A stretch of DNA of 64,000 nt from Frederiksenia canicola (GTDB lineage: Bacteria > Pseudomonadota > Gammaproteobacteria > Enterobacterales > Pasteurellaceae): contig NZ_CP015029.1 of NCBI RefSeq assembly GCF_011455495.1, forward strand, positions 1,302,740 to 1,366,739, read 5' to 3'. Of the stretch, positions 56,963 through 64,000 are shown piece by piece (position 1 is the first letter of the stretch; every line of letters starts with the position of its first letter). The translations under genes were made by a program, and so were the position numbers. The notes under the pieces are model-generated. The model did not search any database and was not told the DNA's origin. It saw only the letters and a program-made list of their open reading frames with translations.

Positions 56963-57132
56963 GTAGCGCTCCATAGCGACACAATGATGTTGCTATGACA
57001 GTGTCGTACCTTTCAATAACGACCCCAGCTAATTAAGATGACGCTTAACTAACTTCGGCAAATATCCCTTTCCTGTTTCGTCAACGTTTTCCACTCAGAA
57101 AAAGTACTTATGATATTTGCACCTCTACAATT
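56963..57132 (-). promoter_or_regulatory. Lysine riboswitch (L box)
   Basis: On the minus strand the sequence runs GTAGAGGTGC, AAGTA, GGAAAGGGATATTTGCCGAAG, AGCTGGGGTCG, GGTACGACACTGTCA and the closing GCGCTAC, in the order and spacing of the lysine riboswitch core (the Bacillus subtilis lysC leader was compared from memory). It lies in the 498-base gap upstream of the NhaC-family gene. Lysine binding should turn expression of the transporter down. The ends are approximate. Confidence 0.9.
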
Positions 57133-57146
57133 TGCAGGACGGCGAT

Positions 57147-57174
57147 AGATTACTGAAACCAAAAAAATTTGCAA
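57147..57174 (-). promoter_or_regulatory. Promoter of the lysine riboswitch transcript
   Basis: On the minus strand, TTGCAA and TAATCT are spaced by 16 bases, about 15 bases upstream of the riboswitch core. Confidence 0.55.
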
Positions 57175-57332
57175 GCGTTATATGACAAAAAATAATCAGC
57201 ATATCGGATCTGTGTAATAAAGTTGGATTTCTGCAAGATATATACGCCAGAATATTTACCTGATAAATAGATTACGTTAATATACGAACATCTTTTCTTT
57301 TTCTTTTAGTCTTATTTTTTGTAGGAGCAAAA

Positions 57333-57740
57333 ATGTCTGAAGTATTAAAAACATTGAACAATATTCGTAGTTTACGTGCTGCTGTGCGTGATCTTTCATT
57401 GGTTCAATTAGAAGGAATTGCTGAGAAATTAGCTACGGTGATTGATGAAAAACGTGAAGCAATTAAGGCAGAAGAAGCTGAAAAGGCAAAACGTTTAGCA
57501 GGTTTAAATAAATATAAAGAGCTTCTTGAAAAAGACGGTATTTCTGCAGAAGAATTAGTATTGTTATTAGGCTCTTCAGGCGAAACTAAAAAACGTGAAT
57601 CACGTGCAGCACGTCCAGCAAAATATAAATATGTGACAGAACAAGGCGTTGAAAAAACGTGGACTGGTCAAGGAAGAACGCCATTTGCCATTCAAAAAGC
57701 GTTAGATGCAGGTAAATCATTAAAAGATTTCGAAATCTAA
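57333..57740 (+). CDS. hns: H-NS family nucleoid protein
   Basis: The 135-residue nucleoid protein silences AT-rich and foreign genes. The N-terminal oligomerisation helices (about 1-65) begin VLKTLNNIRSLRAAVRDLSL. The C-terminal DNA-binding domain has KYKYVTEQGVEKTWTGQGRTP; the QGR in it is the AT-hook-like loop that enters the minor groove. It has an AGGAG ribosome site and its own terminator. It is divergent from the lysine-riboswitch transcript. Confidence 0.95.
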   Translation: MSEVLKTLNNIRSLRAAVRDLSLVQLEGIAEKLATVIDEKREAIKAEEAEKAKRLAGLNKYKELLEKDGISAEELVLLLGSSGETKKRESRAARPAKYKYVTEQGVEKTWTGQGRTPFAIQKALDAGKSLKDFEI

Positions 57741-57762
57741 TTGATTTTATTTTGAGATTAAT

Positions 57763-57799
57763 AAAGAGAACTCCTAAACCGAGTTCTCTTTTCCATTTT
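57763..57799 (+). terminator. Rho-independent terminator of hns
   Basis: AAAGAGAACTC and GAGTTCTCTTT are perfect 11-base arms with a 7-base loop, followed by T-rich sequence. Confidence 0.88.
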
Positions 57800-57828
57800 T
57801 AAAAATAATAAAAACGGAATAGCACCAC

Positions 57829-58665
57829 GTGATTGAAAATAAAATTTTATTAACAGAATGCCCTGATGATACGGGATTGGTCGCAAAAATCACCAATATT
57901 TGTTACAAACATCAGCTCAATATTGTTCAAAATAGTGAGTTTGTGGATAGTGATACTCGTCGCTTTTTTATGCGTACGGAATTACAAGGCATTTTTAACG
58001 ATCAAACGTTATTAGCGGATTTAGCATTTACCTTACCAAAAGGCTCGGTTTATAAATTAGTGCCGCAAAAGCAAAAACGGATTGTGATTCTAGTCACCAA
58101 AGAAGCCCACTGTTTAGGCGATATTTTAATGAAAACCTATTATGGCGGATTAAATGTGGAAATTGCCGCAGTGATTGGTAATCATGCGGATTTAGCTAAC
58201 CTTGCCGAGCGTTTTGATGTGCCGTTCCATTTGGTTAGCCACGAAGGTTTAAGCCGAGTTGAGCACGATAAATTACTCAGCGAAAAAATTGATGAATACG
58301 CCCCTGATTACATCGTGTTGGCGAAATATATGCGAGTACTAAACCCTGAATTTGTGGAGCGTTATCCAAACCGTGTGATCAACATTCACCATTCGTTCTT
58401 GCCTGCGTTTATCGGGGCAAAACCCTATCAACAAGCCTATGAGCGTGGAGTGAAAATTATCGGTGCGACCGCACATTTCATTAACAACGAACTCGATCAA
58501 GGCCCGATTATTATGCAGAATGTGATCAATGTGGATCATACCTACACCGCCGATGCGATGATGCGAGCGGGGCGTGATGTGGAGAAAACGGTATTGAGCC
58601 GTGCATTGGAATTGGTATTGGCGGATCGTGTGTTCGTTTACCAAAACAAAACGATTGTGATGTAA
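57829..58665 (+). CDS. purU: Formyltetrahydrofolate deformylase
   Basis: The 278-residue enzyme hydrolyses 10-formyl-THF to THF and formate, balancing one-carbon pools and feeding formate to purine synthesis. The N-terminal ACT domain (1-80) binds regulators (methionine/glycine in E. coli), and the C-terminal formyl-hydrolase has [18 protein letters not shown] and LDQGPIIMQ with the catalytic Asn, His and Asp. The start is GTG; no ATG fits the N terminus, and the ribosome site is weak. Confidence 0.94.
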   Translation: MIENKILLTECPDDTGLVAKITNICYKHQLNIVQNSEFVDSDTRRFFMRTELQGIFNDQTLLADLAFTLPKGSVYKLVPQKQKRIVILVTKEAHCLGDILMKTYYGGLNVEIAAVIGNHADLANLAERFDVPFHLVSHEGLSRVEHDKLLSEKIDEYAPDYIVLAKYMRVLNPEFVERYPNRVINIHHSFLPAFIGAKPYQQAYERGVKIIGATAHFINNELDQGPIIMQNVINVDHTYTADAMMRAGRDVEKTVLSRALELVLADRVFVYQNKTIVM

Positions 58666-58683
58666 TTGCAAAATTTTCTTTGG

Positions 58684-58745
58684 AACTGACCGCTTGTAAG
58701 CCACCAACTCCCTACAAGGTGAGCAGAATTGATAAGCGGTCAGTT
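58684..58745. repeat. Inverted uptake-signal pair between purU and rnhA
   Basis: AACTGACCGCTT and AAGCGGTCAGTT are perfect 12-base arms around a 38-base loop. The signals face outward, the opposite orientation from most pairs in this window. Confidence 0.6.
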
Positions 58746-58775
58746 TTTGGAAAAGTTTTGCAAATGGAGACAGCG

Positions 58776-59237
58776 ATGAAACGAGTTGAAATTTTTACCG
58801 ATGGTTCTTGTTTAGGTAATCCAGGCAAAGGTGGAATTGGTGTACTGCTACGTTACAAAGGGCACGAAAAAACTTTGAGTAAAGGTTATCAGCTCACGAC
58901 TAATAACCGTATGGAACTGCGGGCGGTAATCGAGGCACTTTCAATGTTAAAAGAGCCTTGTCAAGTGGTGCTTTCAAGCGACAGCCAATATATGAAAAAT
59001 GGTATCGAGAAATGGATGCACAACTGGAAACGCAATAACTGGAAAACTAGCAACAAAACGCCTGTAAAAAACCAAGATTTGTGGGTACAGCTCGACCAAG
59101 CGATTGCCCAACATCAACTTGAGTGGCAATGGGTCAAAGGGCATTCTGGGCATCGTGAAAATGAAATCTGCGATGAATTAGCACGTTTAGGGGCAAACCA
59201 TCCTACCTTAATTGATGACGGCTATCAGCCTGAATAA
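58776..59237 (+). CDS. rnhA: Ribonuclease HI
   Basis: The 153-residue enzyme cuts RNA in RNA-DNA hybrids. The catalytic acidic residues are in [25 protein letters not shown] and LSSDSQYM, with [18 protein letters not shown] at the end. The start at 58776 follows GGAGA and gives the standard length; upstream in-frame codons lie in the uptake-signal pair. Confidence 0.96.
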   Translation: MKRVEIFTDGSCLGNPGKGGIGVLLRYKGHEKTLSKGYQLTTNNRMELRAVIEALSMLKEPCQVVLSSDSQYMKNGIEKWMHNWKRNNWKTSNKTPVKNQDLWVQLDQAIAQHQLEWQWVKGHSGHRENEICDELARLGANHPTLIDDGYQPE

Positions 59238-59258
59238 TCATCTCTCTGCAAACGATTT

Positions 59259-59274
59259 CGTGATGTAGATCACA
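59259..59274. promoter_or_regulatory. CRP-cAMP site upstream of siaP
   Basis: CGTGATGTAGATCACA matches TGTGA-N6-TCACA with one mismatch. It lies about 245 bases before siaP, in the 280-base gap after rnhA. CRP control of sialic acid uptake is known in H. influenzae. The gap also holds a repeated motif, AAAAYGGTGCTAA, at 59373 and 59440. Confidence 0.75.
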
Positions 59275-59372
59275 ATTCTGAATTTTCCTTTTGTCGATTT
59301 ATTGACAAGCTTTTGGCGGATGTTATGATGCTTTCAATCCATTTTTGAGTTGAGTTTTGATAGATTCACTTC

Positions 59373-59452
59373 AAAATGGTGCTAAAAGCAAAACATGATA
59401 TCCCATCATTTTTTGAGATAAAGTTCAATCAGCTATGTAAAAACGGTGCTAA
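59373..59452. repeat. Two copies of AAAA(T/C)GGTGCTAA in the siaP leader
   Basis: AAAATGGTGCTAA (59373-59385) and AAAACGGTGCTAA (59440-59452) agree at 12 of 13 positions, 67 bases apart, between the CRP site and siaP. They could bind a sialic acid regulator such as SiaR, but I do not know that operator well enough to say. Confidence 0.4.
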
Positions 59453-59500
59453 TACCTTAATATAGCTAAGCGTTTCATCTGAAAACGCACCTTCATCTGA

Positions 59501-60505
<1,005 letters not shown>

Positions 60506-60515
60506 TTTAATTTCA

Positions 60516-60547
60516 CAGCCTTAGCCTATGTGCTAAGGCTGCTTTTT
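60516..60547 (+). terminator. Hairpin between siaP and siaT
   Basis: CAGCCTTAGC and GCTAAGGCTG are perfect 10-base arms with a 6-base loop, followed by CTTTTT. It looks like a partial terminator or mRNA-stabilising stem, with siaT starting 26 bases later. Confidence 0.8.
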
Positions 60548-60572
60548 AAATATTGTCGATTTTGGAGTATTT

Positions 60573-62420
60573 ATGAAAATCATCAATAAATTGGAAGAGT
60601 GGATAGGCGGTTCTTTATTTATCCTCATCTTTTTGATCTTAATTGCTCAAATTCTTGCCAGACAAGTATTTCATAGCCCGTTAAACTGGAGTGAAGAACT
60701 TGCGAGATTACTTTTCGTTTATGTCGGCATGCTCGGAATTAGTGTTGGTATCCGTAATCAACAACACGTTTTTATTGACTTTATTACAAACCTATTTCCA
60801 GAAAAAGTAAAAAAAGTGGCAAATAGTTTTGTGCAACTCATTATTTTTATCTGTCTAATTTCTTTTATTCATTTTGGTATTAAACTTTTCTTTAAAGCTG
60901 AAAATAATATTTTTACATTAGGCATCTCAGAAAAATGGATGTACGGTAGCTTGCCTTTAATTGCTTGTTTAATGTTATTCCGTTTTTTCCAAGCGCAATA
61001 CGAAAACTTTAAAAATGGCTTGTCTTACTTACCGGCAACGCTTTTTGTGATCTTGACGGTATTAGCGCTTGCAACGCTCTATTTTGCACCAGATTTCTTT
61101 AAAATTTTCCGTATTTCAGACTATGTGAAATTTGGAAAAAATGCAGTTTACATTACCTTAGCTTTCTGGCTGATCATTATGTTTATCGGAACACCAGTAG
61201 GCTGGTCTCTATTGATTGCGACCTTACTCTATTTTTCAATGACACGTTGGAATCTATCATCTTACGCAGCGGAAAAATTAGTTTCTAGCTTAGATAGCTT
61301 CCCATTATTGAGTGTTCCATTCTTTATTTTGACCGGTATTCTGATGAATACAGGGGGTATCACAGAGCGTATTTTCAACTTCGCCAAAGCCCTATTGGGT
61401 CACTATCGTGGTGGTATGGGGCATGTAAATATCGGGGCAAGTTTAATCTTCTCAGGTATGTCAGGCTCAGCCTTAGCCGATGCGGGTGGTTTAGGTCAAT
61501 TAGAAATTAAAGCAATGCGTGATGCAGGTTATGATGATGATATTTGCGGTGGTATTACAGCAGCATCTTGTATTATCGGGCCTTTAGTTCCACCAAGTAT
61601 TGCAATGATTATCTACGGTGTTATTGCAAACCAATCTATTGCTAAGCTCTTTATTGCGGGCTTTGTTCCAGGGGTATTAGTGACTATCGCATTAATGGTG
61701 ATGAACTACTACGTTTCTAAAAAACGTGGCTACCCAAGATCACCAAAAGCAACCCTAGCTGAACGTTGCCAAGCCTTCAAAAAAGCAATTTGGGCAGTAT
61801 TAACCCCGATTCTCATTATTGGTGGTATTTTCTCTGGTATGTTTACCCCAACAGAAGCGGCGGTAGTTGCAGCACTTTACTCAATCATTATCGGTATGTT
61901 TGTGTATAAAGAGCTAACTCTTAAAAAACTTTTCCAAAGCTGTGTTGAAGCGATTGCAATTACAGGTGTAACTGTATTGATGGTAATGACGGTAACTTTC
62001 TTCGGCGATATGATCGCACGTGAGCAAGTGGCAATGCGTATTGCAGAGTTTTTCGTATCTGTTGCGGATTCGCCTGTGATGGTGTTAGTGATGATTAACT
62101 TACTGCTTTTATTCCTAGGTATGTTTATCGATGCTTTAGCCTTACAGTTCCTTGTATTACCAATGTTAATTCCTATTGCAATGCACTTTGGTATCGATCT
62201 CATCTTCTTCGGTGTGATGACAACCTTAAATATGATGATTGGTATTCTTACACCTCCAATGGGAATGGCATTATTTGTGGTTGCTCGTGTAGGTAATATG
62301 CCAGTGAGTGTGGTAGCGAGAGGGGTATTACCTTTCTTAGTACCAATCTTCATTACCTTGGTATTAATGACGATTTTCCCACAAATCATTACATTTATTC
62401 CTAACTTACTAATGCCTTAG
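60573..62420 (+). CDS. siaT: Sialic acid TRAP transporter fused membrane subunit SiaT (SiaQM)
   Basis: This 615-residue inner-membrane protein fuses the small DctQ-like domain (about 1-165, four helices) to the large DctM-like domain (about 190-615). It imports sialic acid with sodium together with SiaP. The M domain has [21 protein letters not shown] and [21 protein letters not shown], family hallmarks near the substrate and sodium sites. The fused form is the one in H. influenzae. It is downstream of siaP and is followed by a terminator-like hairpin. Confidence 0.95.
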   Translation: MKIINKLEEWIGGSLFILIFLILIAQILARQVFHSPLNWSEELARLLFVYVGMLGISVGIRNQQHVFIDFITNLFPEKVKKVANSFVQLIIFICLISFIHFGIKLFFKAENNIFTLGISEKWMYGSLPLIACLMLFRFFQAQYENFKNGLSYLPATLFVILTVLALATLYFAPDFFKIFRISDYVKFGKNAVYITLAFWLIIMFIGTPVGWSLLIATLLYFSMTRWNLSSYAAEKLVSSLDSFPLLSVPFFILTGILMNTGGITERIFNFAKALLGHYRGGMGHVNIGASLIFSGMSGSALADAGGLGQLEIKAMRDAGYDDDICGGITAASCIIGPLVPPSIAMIIYGVIANQSIAKLFIAGFVPGVLVTIALMVMNYYVSKKRGYPRSPKATLAERCQAFKKAIWAVLTPILIIGGIFSGMFTPTEAAVVAALYSIIIGMFVYKELTLKKLFQSCVEAIAITGVTVLMVMTVTFFGDMIAREQVAMRIAEFFVSVADSPVMVLVMINLLLLFLGMFIDALALQFLVLPMLIPIAMHFGIDLIFFGVMTTLNMMIGILTPPMGMALFVVARVGNMPVSVVARGVLPFLVPIFITLVLMTIFPQIITFIPNLLMP

Positions 62421-62433
62421 CATTAAAAATTCA

Positions 62434-62464
62434 AAGCCAACACAATAAGTGGTTGGCTTTTAAT
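62434..62464 (+). terminator. Hairpin between siaT and nanM
   Basis: AAGCCAAC and GTTGGCTT pair around a 10-base loop, followed by TTAAT. It may stop most siaPT transcripts before nanM. Confidence 0.65.
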
Positions 62465-62533
62465 AAAGACTTGCCATTCAATGTTGTATCTGAATAGGTA
62501 TTCATTAGACTTAACCTAAAATGAGGTAATAAA

Positions 62534-63670
62534 ATGAAATTAGCAAAACTTGCATTATTCACAGCAATCGCAACAACTGCATTTGCCGCACAAGCGGGGC
62601 AATATCCAGATCTTCCAGTTGGTATTAAAAGTGGTACAGGGGCATTGATTGGTGACACTGTCTATGTGGGATTAGGTTCAGGCGGCGATAAATTCTTTGC
62701 ACTGAACTTAAAAGAAAAAGATGGTCAATGGAAAGAATTACCAGCTTTCCCTGGCGGTGCACGTAACCAACCAGTTTCTGCGGTCGTTGATGGTAAGTTA
62801 TACGTGTTTGGTGGTATGCAAAAAACGGATGTTGCAGCAAACCAAATCATCAATGATGTTCACGTTTATAACCCAGCAGATAACACTTGGACCAAAGTGA
62901 AAACGCGTTCACCACGTTCTGCTTCAGTGGGTGCAAGTGCAATCGCAAAAGATGGCAAAATCTACTTCGTAGGTGGTGTTAACCACGAGATCTGGAATGG
63001 TTTATTCCAAGATTTAGAAGGTGTTGAGAAAGAAAAACAAGGTATGTACTTAGACCCATACTTCAACCTTCGTCACCAAGACTTCTTCTTCAACTCAGAC
63101 ATCTTAAGCTATGAGCCTGCAACAAACACATGGCGTAACGAAGGTTATTTCCCATATTCAGGTCGTGCAGGTGCTGCTGTCGCAGTGAAAGGCGATAAAT
63201 TATTAGTGGTAAACGGCGAGATTAAAGCAGGTCTTCGTACAGACACTACAGAGTTAGGTACACTGGGTAAAAATGGCGTCACTTGGAAGCAATTAGGCAA
63301 ACTTCCAGCACCAAAAGGTTACACAGAACAAGAAGGTTTAGCTGGCGGTATGGGCGGTTACACCAAAGGTGGTTATATCGTAACGGGTGGTGCTAACTTC
63401 CCTGGTGCACGTGCGAACTATGCGAAAGGTATCAATGATGCACACCGCACAGGTGGCTTGAAGAAAACTTTCCACAATGCCGTTTATTCTTTAGATGAGA
63501 AAAAAGGTACTTGGAAAGTGGTTGGCGAATACCCAATCAACATCGCATACGGTGTGGCTCTTCCATACGACAATAAAGTGTTAATGGTTGGTGGTGAAAC
63601 TGATGGCGGTAAAGCGTTAACTGAAGTGAAAACCATGAGTTTCGATGGTAAAAGCTTAAAAGTTGAGTAA
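62534..63670 (+). CDS. nanM: N-acetylneuraminate epimerase NanM
   Basis: The 378-residue periplasmic enzyme speeds conversion of alpha- to beta-N-acetylneuraminate, the form SiaP binds. It has a signal peptide (MKLAKLALFTAIATTAFA) and Kelch repeats making a beta-propeller, for example GKLYVFGGMQ, GKIYFVGGVNHEIW and NKVLMVGGETDGG. It ends the sialic acid operon and is followed by a strong terminator. E. coli NanM (YjhT) is the reference. Confidence 0.94.
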   Translation: MKLAKLALFTAIATTAFAAQAGQYPDLPVGIKSGTGALIGDTVYVGLGSGGDKFFALNLKEKDGQWKELPAFPGGARNQPVSAVVDGKLYVFGGMQKTDVAANQIINDVHVYNPADNTWTKVKTRSPRSASVGASAIAKDGKIYFVGGVNHEIWNGLFQDLEGVEKEKQGMYLDPYFNLRHQDFFFNSDILSYEPATNTWRNEGYFPYSGRAGAAVAVKGDKLLVVNGEIKAGLRTDTTELGTLGKNGVTWKQLGKLPAPKGYTEQEGLAGGMGGYTKGGYIVTGGANFPGARANYAKGINDAHRTGGLKKTFHNAVYSLDEKKGTWKVVGEYPINIAYGVALPYDNKVLMVGGETDGGKALTEVKTMSFDGKSLKVE

Positions 63671-63684
63671 TTGTAACTAAACGG

Positions 63685-63720
63685 AAAATGCTGAGTGTGA
63701 TGCTCAGCATTTTTATTTTC
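63685..63720 (+). terminator. Rho-independent terminator of nanM
   Basis: ATGCTGAG and CTCAGCAT pair around a 7-base loop, followed by TTTTATTTT. Confidence 0.9.
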
Positions 63721-63724
63721 CGTA

Positions 63725-63788
63725 ACAAGCGGTCAGTTTCTGGCAATTTTTTGCAATTGCAAAACTTGTGCGTGATCTGACCGCTTGT
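63725..63788. repeat. Inverted uptake-signal pair before cvpA
   Basis: ACAAGCGGTCAG and CTGACCGCTTGT are perfect 12-base arms around a 40-base loop, between the nanM terminator and the cvpA promoter region. Confidence 0.6.
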
Positions 63789-63824
63789 AATGTAAAAGAC
63801 AGAGAAGATTTCCCTTTAGGGGCT

Positions 63825-63840
63825 ACGCAAACGTTTTCTT
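63825..63840. promoter_or_regulatory. PurR operator of cvpA
   Basis: ACGCAAACGTTTTCTT is a standard PurR box (consensus ACGCAAACGTTTGCGT, with mismatches only at the right edge). It lies 46 bases before cvpA, as in E. coli, where PurR controls cvpA-purF. Confidence 0.85.
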
Positions 63841-63886
63841 TTTTTGTAAAATACGCCGTTCTGTTTTGCCTACTTTTTGAGGTTTT

Positions 63887-64000
63887 ATGATTGATTTTAT
63901 TATTATCGGGATTATTGTTTTTTCATTACTAGTGAGTTTATGGCGAGGTTTTGTCAGAGAGGTGTTGTCATTAGCTGGCTGGGTAATCGCCTTTTTTGTA
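63887..64000 (+). CDS. cvpA: Colicin V production protein CvpA, N-terminal part (cut by window edge)
   Basis: The 38 visible residues, MIDFIIIGIIVFSLLVSLWR then GFVREVLSLAGWVIAFFV, match the first membrane segments of CvpA. CvpA is an inner-membrane protein of the purF operon, needed for colicin V export and envelope stress tolerance in enterics. The PurR box upstream fits this operon; purF should follow outside the window. Confidence 0.9.
   Translation, partial: MIDFIIIGIIVFSLLVSLWRGFVREVLSLAGWVIAFFV

Noticed and set aside
57100-57332. Second structured RNA in the hns leader
   Set aside because: Beyond the riboswitch promoter on the other strand, the AT-rich stretch upstream of hns shows no stable or recognisable structure.

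Overview
The window is chromosomal DNA of a Pasteurellaceae bacterium. The intergenic spacers are full of the 10-mer ACAAGCGGTC and its complement, often in inverted pairs. This is the DNA-uptake signal of the Actinobacillus pleuropneumoniae-type clade (Actinobacillus, Mannheimia, Glaesserella, Haemophilus ducreyi), not the Haemophilus influenzae type. Gene content agrees: opsX and kdkA for a Kdo-phosphate LPS inner core, siaPT/nanM for sialic acid, and the peroxiredoxin-glutaredoxin hybrid. A tryptophanase operon points to an indole-positive species; the species itself cannot be assigned from sequence reading alone.

Layout. 1-960: start of tryptophanase (minus) with a TnaC leader peptide and a perfect CRP site. 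1033-8922: an accessory phospholipid-type cluster related to Escherichia coli ynbABCD (CDP-alcohol transferase, hydrolase-methyltransferase, WG-repeat exported protein, PAP2-dual-specificity phosphatase, small membrane protein, PlsC-like acyltransferase, CdsA-like cytidylyltransferase). 9006-16903: yccA, tusE, opsX, aroG, tyrA, a lipoprotein, bamE, yejK, ridA, pgeF. 17052-24094: yihI-DUF2489-hemN, lptD, cpdB. 24179-34554: peroxiredoxin, ppiB, cysS, a DUF817 protein, a tyrosine phosphatase, sbcB, an exported SAM hydrolase-like protein, rnm, dnaB, ycgL-nrdR. 34590-37872: greA, dacB, RNase P RNA, gpmA. 38135-44456: lepA-[foreign PD-(D/E)XK-like gene]-lepB-rnc-era-recO. 44477-51207: metX with a divergent permease and sanA, raiA, lpxL, rdgB-ybjQ-ycgN, ydfG. 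51306-57140: purine permease with a PurR box, kdkA, folE, truA, and an NhaC-family transporter under a lysine riboswitch. 57333-64000: hns, purU, rnhA, the sialic acid operon siaP-siaT-nanM, and the start of cvpA with a PurR box.

Most of the window is ordinary housekeeping sequence. The parts that deserve attention are the ynb-type cluster, whose biochemical product is not known to me and whose transferase has Asn at two canonical Asp positions; the low-GC nuclease-like gene splitting lepA from lepB; the exported SAM hydroxide adenosyltransferase homologue; the compound palindromic element between rnc and era; and several readable regulatory sites (TnaC, lysine riboswitch, PurR, MetJ, CRP). 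All calls come from reading the sequence and from remembered family knowledge; no search was run.
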